From positions 1 through 33,445 of IMG/VR virus record IMGVR_UViG_3300034073_004741: 33,445 nucleotides of DNA; one strand, written 5' to 3'. This stretch comes from a virus. The position numbers and the translations under genes were made by a program. Below, piece after piece: positions 14,256 to 22,101 of the stretch; position 1 is the stretch's first letter, and every line of letters begins with the position of its first letter. The notes below the pieces were generated by a model. That model had not been told where the DNA came from. It was given only the letters and a program-made list of their open reading frames with translations, and searched no databases.

Positions 14256-15455
14256 ATGGCGAAAGGTGAAGAGAAGGTTTTGTCAGAAGTAGATGCCTGG
14301 AAGCAATTGGAGGACCTTTTTGGTTCCGACTCAATTGTTAGACCAGATGAAGTGGTTAAAACGGATTATATCAGAACCGGTAGTGCATCATTAGACCGTG
14401 CAATTGGAGTTGGCGGATGGCCCAGAGGCAGACTCATTCAGCTTGCCGGAGCTCCAAGTTCTGGCAAAACTCTTTTGGCATTAATTGCTATTGCAAATTG
14501 GCAAAAGAAACATCCAGATAATTGTGCTGCATTTTTGGATGCGGAATTTACATATTCTCCAGAATGGGCAGCAAAGTTTGGCGTGGATAATGATAGGGTT
14601 TATCTCGTTAAGAATAACGAAGCAGCCAAACTTTTTACAGGCTTAGTTGGTAAAGTAAAGAAGCATCCAACGACCGGCAAAATCACCAAGATTGCTGGCT
14701 TGTTTGATATGATTGAATCAGGTCAGACAATTACTTATGTTCATCCTGATACTAAGAAGAGATTAACCTTAGACTGCGGTAGAATGGGCGTGATTGTTTT
14801 GGATTCAATTGCAAACATTCAAGTCCCACAGGAAGTTGAGGCAGATGCAGGTAAGGCATTGGTTGCTCCAATTGCAAGATTCTTAACAACTGAATTGAAA
14901 AAATTAACTCCAGGTATTGCGAAATCTGAAGTTGTAATGATTGGCATCAATCAAGTTAGGGTTAACGTTGGACAAATGTTTGGAAACCCAGAGGACACCC
15001 CTGGAGGAAAAGCCCTAAAGCACGCTTGCTCAATCATGGTTGAAGTCGGCCCAATGTCAGGTGTTGATAACTTAATCTTTGATGCAAACGAAGAAAGACA
15101 AGGGCATAAGATTAGGGCAAAGATTACCAAGAATAAGCTTGGCTCACCGTTCAAGGTTGGAGAATTCTTTGTAGATTTTAGAAGCGGAGTTGCAAAAGTA
15201 GAGGAAGAGCTTTTAGACTTGGGTGCAAAATTAGGAGTTTTCGAAAGACCAAACAATCGTACTTACGTAATTAATGGAGAAAAACTTTCCTCGAGAGAAT
15301 TGGCTCTAGAATATATTAGAGGTAGAAAAGACGAGATTGAAGATGTGATCAGGCAGCATTATCTTTCTGGTAATGATTCCGGTGCTTCCGAGATTGTAGA
15401 GGAAGAGGTTTCTCAAGATCCATTTAGTGATGATGATATTGGAAGTGAAGAATGA
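14256..15455 (+). CDS. recA: RecA/UvsX-family recombinase
   Basis: 399 residues from ATG 14256, which has GAGGAG (14244-14249) six bases upstream; an in-frame TTG at 14250 is less likely. The core has Walker A GAPSSGKT (65-72), the catalytic glutamate E97 in FLDAEF, Walker B GVIVLDS with D183, and the L2 region GINQVRVNVGQMFGNPEDTP. The C-terminus is acidic (EEEVSQDPFSDDDIGSEE), like bacterial RecA. An insertion of about 40 residues (roughly 131-173) lies between the Walker A side and Walker B, absent from typical RecA. Role: strand exchange for repair and recombination-dependent replication with the neighbouring SSB and RuvC. Its stop overlaps the next start in ATGA. Confidence 0.94.
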   Translation: MAKGEEKVLSEVDAWKQLEDLFGSDSIVRPDEVVKTDYIRTGSASLDRAIGVGGWPRGRLIQLAGAPSSGKTLLALIAIANWQKKHPDNCAAFLDAEFTYSPEWAAKFGVDNDRVYLVKNNEAAKLFTGLVGKVKKHPTTGKITKIAGLFDMIESGQTITYVHPDTKKRLTLDCGRMGVIVLDSIANIQVPQEVEADAGKALVAPIARFLTTELKKLTPGIAKSEVVMIGINQVRVNVGQMFGNPEDTPGGKALKHACSIMVEVGPMSGVDNLIFDANEERQGHKIRAKITKNKLGSPFKVGEFFVDFRSGVAKVEEELLDLGAKLGVFERPNNRTYVINGEKLSSRELALEYIRGRKDEIEDVIRQHYLSGNDSGASEIVEEEVSQDPFSDDDIGSEE

Positions 15456-15820
15456 TTGTAAGATGTAATCCAAGATGTAAAATGTCTGATGGCCAAACAA
15501 ATGGGGTTCTAAACGTTGAAACTAATGAAGTAATGTGTACTGAGTGCGGAGAAAATATTTCTAACATATCAGAATTTACCAAACTTTCAATGAAATCCAT
15601 TGGCGATATCTATCGTCCAAGAAAAAAGAAAGCATTTGTATTTAAATGTTTAACTTGCAAGGACGATGTAGAGGCGGTAATGAAAGATGGAGTTGTAGTT
15701 GGAAAAGGATGTTCTCAAGAAAAGGGTAAATGCCAAATCAATATAACTGAGCATATGGTTGTTGCCCTCGGCTCTGTGGATAAGGTAAGAGAAGAGGTAG
15801 AAGATGAGTCAAGTTCGTGA
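15452..15820 (+). CDS. Eight-cysteine zinc-ribbon protein
   Basis: 122 residues with cysteines at 5, 9, 29, 32, 66, 69, 87 and 94, consistent with two four-cysteine zinc sites (C-x3-C with C-x2-C, then C-x2-C with C-x6-C). The linker between them is basic (YRPRKKK). The last dozen residues are acidic and serine-rich. The gene overlaps recA by four bases and the primase gene by 17 bases, so all three are translationally linked. It might supply the zinc-binding function that the adjacent primase lacks, or be a transcription-type zinc ribbon; neither is proven by motif. Confidence 0.8.
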   Translation: MIVRCNPRCKMSDGQTNGVLNVETNEVMCTECGENISNISEFTKLSMKSIGDIYRPRKKKAFVFKCLTCKDDVEAVMKDGVVVGKGCSQEKGKCQINITEHMVVALGSVDKVREEVEDESSS

Positions 15821-16556
15821 CACCCTAAGTGACTTGGTTGATATTTGCCATACGAATCTAAAAAATTCTAAGGAATGCCTTAGATATCTCAGAGAAAGGG
15901 GGATGGCAAAACAAGACATTCTGCTTCATAAAGTTGGATTTTTTCCACAAAATGTTGAAACATTAAAATCATTCTTACCCAAAGAAGATTTGGTCAAATT
16001 TATGATTATTAATCATAGTGATAATTCAGATTTTTCTGATTATCACTATGTAATTTTTCCCATATTCGATGAATATGGAAAGGCAGTTGGAATATCCGGC
16101 AGAACTGTAATGGAAGATGTTGATAGAAAGCTGTTGGGTATTCCAAAATACAAAAACTCTTCTTATAAAAAAGCCAATGTTTTATATGGCTTAAATTTTT
16201 CTAAAAAAGAAATATTAAAATCTAATAATGTTTATGTTTTAGAAGGTTACTTTGATCTCATCTCAATGATGAGAAATGGTTTCCAAAATAGTGTGGCTAT
16301 TTGTGGAACTGCTTTTTCCAAGCAACATTTCATAAAGCTATCAAGATATACTGATAATATTACCTTTATCCTTGATGCTGATGAAGCTGGAAGAAAATCT
16401 GCTGAAAGAATTTATTCTAACTTCCTTAATAAGGGAATAAATATAAATTTTTTAATACCACCAGAGCCTTATAAGGACGCTGATGAATACTTCAAGAGTA
16501 ACTCGTCTGAATCTTTCTTGAAAGATTTTAAGAAAATAATTCCTTCGGGGTGGTAA
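15804..16556 (+). CDS. DnaG-like primase catalytic core (TOPRIM)
   Basis: 250 residues covering only the RNA-polymerase core of DnaG. The N-terminal subdomain includes YLRERGM (28-34) and the hydrophobic FPIFDEYGKAVGISGR (85-100). TOPRIM motifs follow: VLEGYFDLI with E147 and D151, ICGTA (167-170), LDADEAGRKSA with D191 and D193, and KDADEYF near 224-230. The N-terminal zinc-binding domain and the C-terminal helicase-interaction domain of full DnaG (about 580 residues) are absent. It should make primers for the phage polymerase. The upstream overlapping gene encodes a cysteine-rich protein that could act with it. Confidence 0.88.
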   Translation: MSQVRDTLSDLVDICHTNLKNSKECLRYLRERGMAKQDILLHKVGFFPQNVETLKSFLPKEDLVKFMIINHSDNSDFSDYHYVIFPIFDEYGKAVGISGRTVMEDVDRKLLGIPKYKNSSYKKANVLYGLNFSKKEILKSNNVYVLEGYFDLISMMRNGFQNSVAICGTAFSKQHFIKLSRYTDNITFILDADEAGRKSAERIYSNFLNKGININFLIPPEPYKDADEYFKSNSSESFLKDFKKIIPSGW

Positions 16557-16991
16557 ATGGCAAAAAGTAAAAGTTATCAGTACAAGATAGTTGAGATTTC
16601 ATTTGAAGCAAATAAGCTTAACAACTTCCCAAACGAGCGCGGTATTGGTCAGATTTTATCTGAAAACTCAAGTGATGATAAAGTTCAGGCATTAAAAGGT
16701 GAGCTTTTGGATGAATTATATGAGATTGTTAATGGAGATTTTTTAACTGAGCATCAGAAGAAAATCTTATTTATGCGCTTGATGAATAAAACGCAAAATG
16801 AAATTGCAGACCATCTTGGGATAACACAATCCGCTGTTCATAAAGCTATGCATGGTAATATTGATTATAAGAATAACAAGAAAAGATATGGTGGCATAAT
16901 AAAGAAACTGCAAAAGATATGTAAGGCCAATTCTAAAATTGGAGATATTCTAAATCAAATTAGTCAAGTTAGAAAAAATACTGATGAATAA
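16557..16991 (+). CDS. Sigma region 4-like helix-turn-helix protein
   Basis: 144 residues. Residues 63-100 (LTEHQKKILFMRLMNKTQNE, then IADHLGITQSAVHKAMHG) match the helix-turn-helix of sigma-70 region 4: first helix, a turn at LGIT, and a recognition helix starting SAVHKAM. The N-terminal part shows no region 2, so it is not a complete classical sigma factor; it could be a diverged phage sigma, an anti-sigma partner or a plain DNA-binding regulator of middle or late genes. The start immediately follows the primase stop, with GGGGTGG (16547-16553) as ribosome site. It is the last gene of the replication block. Confidence 0.78.
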   Translation: MAKSKSYQYKIVEISFEANKLNNFPNERGIGQILSENSSDDKVQALKGELLDELYEIVNGDFLTEHQKKILFMRLMNKTQNEIADHLGITQSAVHKAMHGNIDYKNNKKRYGGIIKKLQKICKANSKIGDILNQISQVRKNTDE

Positions 16992-17063
16992 ATGCTGTTA
17001 TTATTTTAATGTAGCATTAAATATTCTATTAATAAACTTAGGTTTTACAGCGGAGACTTATAA

Positions 17064-17534
17064 ATGTCTGAATTGGATAAGATTTTATTAGACTTATTTA
17101 AGAAAAATTCATCGGATCTATCTGTAAAAGATAGAATCCCATTAGATGAAGATCTTGGAATTAGAAAAGTAGCTTTTGATATGTATAAGGTCTATGGAGA
17201 CCATTACGATGGCCTTTGGAAAGTTGAAGAAGATGGAGATAAAAAGTTTTTAGTTAGAGCTTCAGATCCTAGATTTGGCACTCAAGAGCTTGATAAATGG
17301 ACAGCCAGCAGCAATTACGAACACACAGATGTTACTCTAAAATATAGAGGTGTTCCAATTTGTAGCTTCTCTGCAGATCAATATGGATTCAAGGGCGAAG
17401 ATATTTTTACTTTTAAATCAGCTCTATTGGATATAGTTAAAGAAGATCAAGGCTTCATCAAAAAAGTTATTGCTAGCCAGCCAAAGCTAAAAGCTGAGGC
17501 AATCTCAAATATGTTTCCAGAGCTTATAAAATAA
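17064..17534 (+). CDS. Protein of unknown function
   Basis: 156 residues starting at ATG 17064 with CGGAG (17051-17055) eight bases upstream, after a 72-base AT-rich gap that holds no gene. It is mixed alpha/beta, soluble and mildly acidic, with Trp/Tyr-rich stretches (YGDHYDGLWKVEED, about 45-58) and a C-terminal helix (KKVIASQPKLKAEAISNMF). No motif or family was recognised. It opens a three-gene unit ending at the terminator near 19626 and is probably cotranscribed with the next two genes. Confidence 0.75.
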   Translation: MSELDKILLDLFKKNSSDLSVKDRIPLDEDLGIRKVAFDMYKVYGDHYDGLWKVEEDGDKKFLVRASDPRFGTQELDKWTASSNYEHTDVTLKYRGVPICSFSADQYGFKGEDIFTFKSALLDIVKEDQGFIKKVIASQPKLKAEAISNMFPELIK

Positions 17535-17545
17535 AGAGGAATCAA

Positions 17546-19099
17546 ATGAAAGAAATTAAGAACTTAGTAAGACAGGCAAAAATTGCATTAGAAGAAATGC
17601 AAAATGGTAAGTCCTATACCTCCAGGTATGTTGCTGATAGACTTTCCTCTGCAGCAAACGTGAATAGCAATGATGCCCTTGTTTGCCACATGAGAGATGT
17701 CTTTACCAAGCATGCTGCTAGCAATCAATTTGTAACCCAAAAGCAGATAGCGGAAGTATACGAAAATCTTTACGGTATGTCTAATGGCTCTAGCAGATTC
17801 AAGGAGCTATGCGGGGACTTGCTTCCATCTAAATATGCAAACTTCCAAGGTCCGCAAGTTGGAGCTCAGCACATGAGAGTTCCATATGAGGAAAAGGTTG
17901 AGCCCCTTTATGGAGAATCTTCGGAACTATCAAGGGAGTTAACCGGAGTCTTTGACTTGGATAAAAACTCATCCTTCTCGGCTCTTTCTGATTCTGCAAT
18001 TAAAAGAGCAGAAAAATATACAAAACTACAACTAGTATCTCTAGGATATGATCCAACTTCTGTTAAGGCCGTTCAGAAGAATGATCACTTTATCCTCTGC
18101 AGTGCTTCTGTAGATACCTCAGATCATACTCAGGTAAATATTCCAGTTCCAGTACAGCTAACTAATGGTCTTCCAACCCTTCCCACCCACTTTATTCAAG
18201 ATGGTGGTTTAATTAAGCTCAATAAGGAAAATGTCTTTGTCTTCGTTAAGGATGCAAACAATTTCCGCAAGAAAGCTTCACACAAAGCCTTTGAAGGCCA
18301 AAGAGATGTCAGAGAATTTCAGGTAGATACACCATTCCTTCCATCTGCTTTGGAAAAATTCGCAGAGCTGGAAGATAACCTTGTTGCTGCAGCAACACAC
18401 TTCTCACCCGCCCAAGTAAGAGTCGCAACAAATGTTGTATCACTGGAATTTGCAGGACTAGTCAAGAATCCTCAGGTAAAGGTTGCTTCTTCAAATCCAA
18501 GAACTCTTACCTTTGATGTAAGAATTCCAACAACATTGGGTGATGTAGCAGTTCAGGTTCCTGTTGATATGCCAAATGGTAGCCCGGTGATTCCTACTCA
18601 ATTCCAATATAATGGTGCATCATACAAGCTAAATGAAAGCTCGGTAAGTAAAGTTGCCTCTTTCGGTGCACAAAAAGGGACCTTAGTTTCGAGAGAAGTT
18701 GAGGAAATGAGCAGATTATCGTTTGGACAGCTAATGGATAGAATTAGCTCTGGTGCCAGCAATGGCGATCTAAAGATGGCAGAGGATGCTCTCTCTACAA
18801 TTAACGCAAGATTTGGTGGCGAACAATATGTTGCAGCTTTAAATCAATTTTCTAGCCTACTGAAGCATGCCTCGGGTAATTCAGATAGAGAGAAGATGAT
18901 CAGGCAAGCCCTTGCCAACGGAACTTTAATTAAAGTCTCCACTTCTACTGAGCCATATTGTCCAAAACTTGGCCTTCCAGCAAGTAAGGTAGGATTTGAT
19001 GAAATGGGCAGACCAGTTCCTCTAAGAAGATTGGCTAGCGTAGAAGATCTGGAAGAAACTGGTGCATCAATTTCTTCATATAGCATAAAGCTATCCTGA
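17546..19099 (+). CDS. Protein with internal beta-domain duplication, unknown function
   Basis: 517 residues from ATG 17546 (AGAGGA at 17535-17540). The N-terminal 120 residues are helical. Two copies of one domain follow: residues 197-230 (PVQLTNGLPTLPTHF core) and 334-367 (PVDMPNGSPVIPTQF core) align with the same spacing, and the flanking strands also match, so the repeat unit is roughly 70-85 residues. A helical segment follows at about 380-450. Beta-rich duplicated units are common in virion structural proteins, so a structural role is possible. Its stop overlaps the ribosome site of the next gene. No known family was recognised. Confidence 0.8.
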   Translation: MKEIKNLVRQAKIALEEMQNGKSYTSRYVADRLSSAANVNSNDALVCHMRDVFTKHAASNQFVTQKQIAEVYENLYGMSNGSSRFKELCGDLLPSKYANFQGPQVGAQHMRVPYEEKVEPLYGESSELSRELTGVFDLDKNSSFSALSDSAIKRAEKYTKLQLVSLGYDPTSVKAVQKNDHFILCSASVDTSDHTQVNIPVPVQLTNGLPTLPTHFIQDGGLIKLNKENVFVFVKDANNFRKKASHKAFEGQRDVREFQVDTPFLPSALEKFAELEDNLVAAATHFSPAQVRVATNVVSLEFAGLVKNPQVKVASSNPRTLTFDVRIPTTLGDVAVQVPVDMPNGSPVIPTQFQYNGASYKLNESSVSKVASFGAQKGTLVSREVEEMSRLSFGQLMDRISSGASNGDLKMAEDALSTINARFGGEQYVAALNQFSSLLKHASGNSDREKMIRQALANGTLIKVSTSTEPYCPKLGLPASKVGFDEMGRPVPLRRLASVEDLEETGASISSYSIKLS

Positions 19100-19106
19100 G
19101 GTCAAA

Positions 19107-19595
19107 ATGTCAACTTCAAAAAATTTAAGAAAAAATAGAATTAGCAAGATTGCACAAACAACTGAAGTTGCAGGACTATTTGAAAATTTTCAGTCTAATG
19201 TTACAAATTATAACACTCGTACTGAAAAATTAATGAATAGAGGCGGAGAAAAGTCTTCTGTTGAAACTCTTTATGGAATTTATCCACAAGGAGAAGAAAA
19301 GAAGATTACCTATCAGGAGCCTGCGCCACATCTTTCTACAAGATACGCTCCAGATATGCCGGGAGTTTCCGCCCTTCATCTTAGCGATGGAGTTTATCAG
19401 AACCCGATTACAAAACAGATATTCAATTATAATGAAGGATTCAAAACACCAGACGGAAGAGTATTCCCTCCCGGTGGAGCAAATCTTCAAAGCAGCTTAG
19501 TACAACTAGCCCACAACCTCGACGCAAAAGGCTTAGTAAAAGAAGCTGATGAAATAGACTCAATTCTTAATGAGATCTTAAGAAAGAAATCTTAA
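19107..19595 (+). CDS. Protein of unknown function with C-terminal LDxxGLxxEAD motif
   Basis: 162 residues with GAGG (19098-19101) five bases before the ATG. The N-terminus is basic (KNLRKNRISKIAQ); the middle is Pro/Tyr/Gly-rich and probably extended (TRYAPDMPGVSALHLSDGVY). The C-terminus ends in a short amphipathic helix pair, LDAKGLVKEADEIDSILNEI. A related segment occurs in the protein at 28751-29305, suggesting a shared small interaction module. It is the last gene before a strong terminator. No family was recognised. Confidence 0.78.
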   Translation: MSTSKNLRKNRISKIAQTTEVAGLFENFQSNVTNYNTRTEKLMNRGGEKSSVETLYGIYPQGEEKKITYQEPAPHLSTRYAPDMPGVSALHLSDGVYQNPITKQIFNYNEGFKTPDGRVFPPGGANLQSSLVQLAHNLDAKGLVKEADEIDSILNEILRKKS

Positions 19596-19625
19596 TTTTT
19601 CTTTAAAATCATATATAAATTATTG

Positions 19626-19660
19626 AACTCTGGTTTGGTAAAATAAAACCAGAGTTTTTT
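19626..19660 (+). terminator. Rho-independent terminator
   Basis: A perfect 11-base stem (AACTCTGGTTT at 19626-19636, AAACCAGAGTT at 19646-19656) with a nine-base loop runs into TTTTTT then ATTTTAT. It closes the 17064-19595 unit and separates it from the packaging block. Confidence 0.92.
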
Positions 19661-19678
19661 ATTTTATAGGAAAAAAAT

Positions 19679-20362
19679 ATGAGCAATAAAGTTTTAAATC
19701 ATCCGGACAAAGAAGAAATAATATCAAAACTACTTTCTGGCTCTTCTGTAAAAGAGCTGGAAGCGTGGCTAAAAAAGAAGTATCCTAGAACAAGAAGGCT
19801 TCATGTTTCTTACATGACTTTGCAGAAATTTAGATCTGAACATCTTAATCTAAAGGGAGATGTTTTAGATGATATAAAGAATAGAAGAGCAGAAGTAACA
19901 AAAGAGTCTGCAGAAGCAGAAGCTAAGATGATTATAGCTAGCTCCAGTTCTTATAAACAAAAGATAGAAGAAATTGCAACATCTAATTTAGATGTTACAA
20001 AAAGACTATTAGAGATGGATGCTCTAATCAACTCCAGGATAGAGTACTACTTTAATCTTCTTCAGCAGGGCGGAACTATTCGTGAAGATAAAATTTTCAT
20101 AGAATATATTAACACAATGAAGTCTATTATGCAAGATTGGAAAAAATATATCGAAGGATTTGCCGATAAAAAGATTGAACATAATATTAATATTAATATA
20201 GTTAATGAATATGCAAAAGTTCTAAAGGAATCTGTTATTGAAGTTCTCAAAGATTTAGAACCTGAAACAACTTTTAAGTTTATTAATTTATTAGATAATA
20301 AATTAAGACAAATAGAATATCCAAATCTAATAGAAGGCGAACTAGTAAGCTATGACGACTGA
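19679..20362 (+). CDS. N-terminal HTH protein, possible small terminase subunit
   Basis: 227 residues; AGGA about eight bases before the ATG. The N-terminal 55 residues look like a helix-turn-helix: EEIISKLLSGSSVKELEAWL, then a second and third helix around VSYMTLQKFRSEHL. The rest is long, helical and charged (about 70-215), suitable for oligomerisation. An HTH plus helical oligomerisation region at the head of a block containing terminase and portal is the usual architecture of small terminases, which recognise DNA for packaging. Five genes separate it from the large subunit, so the assignment stays tentative. It overlaps the next gene by 11 bases. Confidence 0.75.
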   Translation: MSNKVLNHPDKEEIISKLLSGSSVKELEAWLKKKYPRTRRLHVSYMTLQKFRSEHLNLKGDVLDDIKNRRAEVTKESAEAEAKMIIASSSSYKQKIEEIATSNLDVTKRLLEMDALINSRIEYYFNLLQQGGTIREDKIFIEYINTMKSIMQDWKKYIEGFADKKIEHNININIVNEYAKVLKESVIEVLKDLEPETTFKFINLLDNKLRQIEYPNLIEGELVSYDD

Positions 20363-20627
20363 ACTTGCGAATAGAAAAAGAATAGATTTTAAAGATATAG
20401 AAAATATTATTGCTTTTAATAATTGGTTAAAAAAGAATATATCTTTATATAAATTTTATGATTATAATCAATATGTTCCAACGTATCATATTAAGGCCTA
20501 TTTAAATTTTCTAAAAGACCTTTTAGAAACTGATGAAGATGCTAAAAGAGTTTTTAAAAAACAAGAGTGGGTGGAAAAAATTGAAAAACTTTTGGAAGAT
20601 AAAGTTGGAGAACTTTTAGGGAGATAA
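20352..20627 (+). CDS. Small helical protein, unknown function
   Basis: 91 residues, start overlapping the previous gene by 11 bases. It is rich in Lys, Asn, Tyr and Phe, with a middle segment NISLYKFYDYNQYVPTYHI and a charged C-terminal helix (KKQEWVEKIEKLLEDK). No domain was recognised. Tight coupling to the HTH protein upstream suggests they act together or are at least made together. Confidence 0.72.
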   Translation: MTTELANRKRIDFKDIENIIAFNNWLKKNISLYKFYDYNQYVPTYHIKAYLNFLKDLLETDEDAKRVFKKQEWVEKIEKLLEDKVGELLGR

Positions 20628-20628
20628 T

Positions 20629-22098
20629 ATGTCGGAATTTATTAAAAAATTATCTTCTTTAAAACAGGATCGTTTAATAGATTCTGTTATTGATTCTAAA
20701 ATTTCTGAGATTAAAAGAGCTGGAATAACAGATGAATCTCAATATAAAAAATTCTTAATATTAAAGAGGGCTGCTAAAAACTTAGGGATTCAAGAGATAA
20801 ATAATATATCTCAACTTTTAAATTATAAAATATCAAATCTTAATGATGCTTACTATTATATAGTAAAGAGCAAGATAAATCAGATAAGAAAAACAGCTTA
20901 TCCAAACTACTCCCAAGTATATAATGATGTTTCTTTTGATATAAATAAATGGATTGATATAACCCATATGATTTATGATGCAGTTAGAACTGGAAAAATG
21001 GACAAAAATGAAGCTATAGATAATTATGCTAAATCTTTAGATATAAATAATGAAGAAGATATAGCTTTTAAAAGATGGTTTAATTTTTACGCTTCTGGTG
21101 AACATAAAAAATATTCAGAACAAGAGGATGACCTAATGAAAAAGAAAGCAATTTACGTAACAGATACCATGAATCTTGGCCCATACTCTCAGAGTGGTGG
21201 AAGCTTCTACAGGAGTAGAACAAGTCCTGGCTTTGATTTGCCAGGCTCTTCTCTAGAAAACGAAGAAGAGGAAAAGCCCATGTTAAAGGGTAAGGTTAAT
21301 CTAAAGGATTGGAAAACTAGATTACTATCTAGAATTAGAGGTATTCAAAAGCTCATGGTCGCAGAGGAGTATGTAGATCCAGATACATTCAACTCTATCT
21401 CAGATACTTTAAACCAATTAGCAAATCAAGTTTATAGAGTTAAGTTAGAATCTACCGCATCTGATCTTGCGTCCAGAGCCGCAAATTCTCTTGTAAAGAT
21501 TGGGGCATTTTCTGAAGCCGAAGAGTTAAGAAAGATTGCACAAGAAGCTGGACCATCTCCTGCGGCTCCTGCGGCCCCTGCGACTCAACCTGCGGCAGCA
21601 GCCGCACCCACACCTCCGGCTGCTCCTGGACAGCCTGGAGCGGCCACAGAGGCTCCTGCTGAGCAAGAAGAGGACAAGGGGCCTGCCGCCGGAATACCAA
21701 GAGGCGATGAAGTAGAGCCTGTAGATTTTGAGGACATCAAGCCGGTTCCAGGCCCCAGAGATGGTGAATATGAAGAGCTTGCGGGAGATATATCTGTAGA
21801 TAAGGCTGCAAAAAAATTAGACGAAGTAGCAGGTATGCTTGCAGACCGTAGAATTATTAGATTACTAGCAGAATTTGACATTATGCTAGATAAGATCGGG
21901 ATAGCTTCTATGTTTCCTGAATTAGCAGAATCTCAAAGTAAATTGATTGATGCTTATTCGTATGCTCTTACCAGAGTTACAAAAATGATGGGCCAGCTTT
22001 CTAATGCTCAAACTGTAATTCAAAGTGCTGGAGCAATTCCAGGCATTATTCCAAACAGGATGGATCAAGAAGAAACACCAGAAGAGTCACAGGAATAA
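20629..22098 (+). CDS. Protein with Ala/Pro-rich linker, possible structural protein
   Basis: 489 residues, AGGGAG at 20618-20623. Three parts are visible: a helical, Ile/Lys/Asn-rich N-terminal half (1-170); a middle helical region containing MLKGKVNLKDWKTRLLSRIR and a short LASRAANSLVKIGAFSEAEE segment (about 220-305); then an Ala/Pro-rich low-complexity linker (about 305-345) followed by a compact helical C-terminal domain with FDIMLDKIGIASMFPELAES. The linker DNA (about 21550-21680) is clearly more GC-rich than its surroundings. No catalytic motif is visible. The long linker separating two folded regions fits a scaffold or virion-associated protein, but this is inference. Confidence 0.78.
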   Translation: MSEFIKKLSSLKQDRLIDSVIDSKISEIKRAGITDESQYKKFLILKRAAKNLGIQEINNISQLLNYKISNLNDAYYYIVKSKINQIRKTAYPNYSQVYNDVSFDINKWIDITHMIYDAVRTGKMDKNEAIDNYAKSLDINNEEDIAFKRWFNFYASGEHKKYSEQEDDLMKKKAIYVTDTMNLGPYSQSGGSFYRSRTSPGFDLPGSSLENEEEEKPMLKGKVNLKDWKTRLLSRIRGIQKLMVAEEYVDPDTFNSISDTLNQLANQVYRVKLESTASDLASRAANSLVKIGAFSEAEELRKIAQEAGPSPAAPAAPATQPAAAAAPTPPAAPGQPGAATEAPAEQEEDKGPAAGIPRGDEVEPVDFEDIKPVPGPRDGEYEELAGDISVDKAAKKLDEVAGMLADRRIIRLLAEFDIMLDKIGIASMFPELAESQSKLIDAYSYALTRVTKMMGQLSNAQTVIQSAGAIPGIIPNRMDQEETPEESQE

Positions 22099-22101
22099 TA
22101 A

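Noticed and set aside
16992-17063. Possible terminator after the sigma-like gene (AATGCT/AGCATT)
   Set aside because: A six-base stem with a 16-base loop and no T-tract is too weak to call.
19612-19622. T4-like late promoter TATAAATT
   Set aside because: It lies upstream of a strong terminator and in AT-rich DNA where such matches occur by chance; similar hits near 17059 and 22890 are also badly placed.
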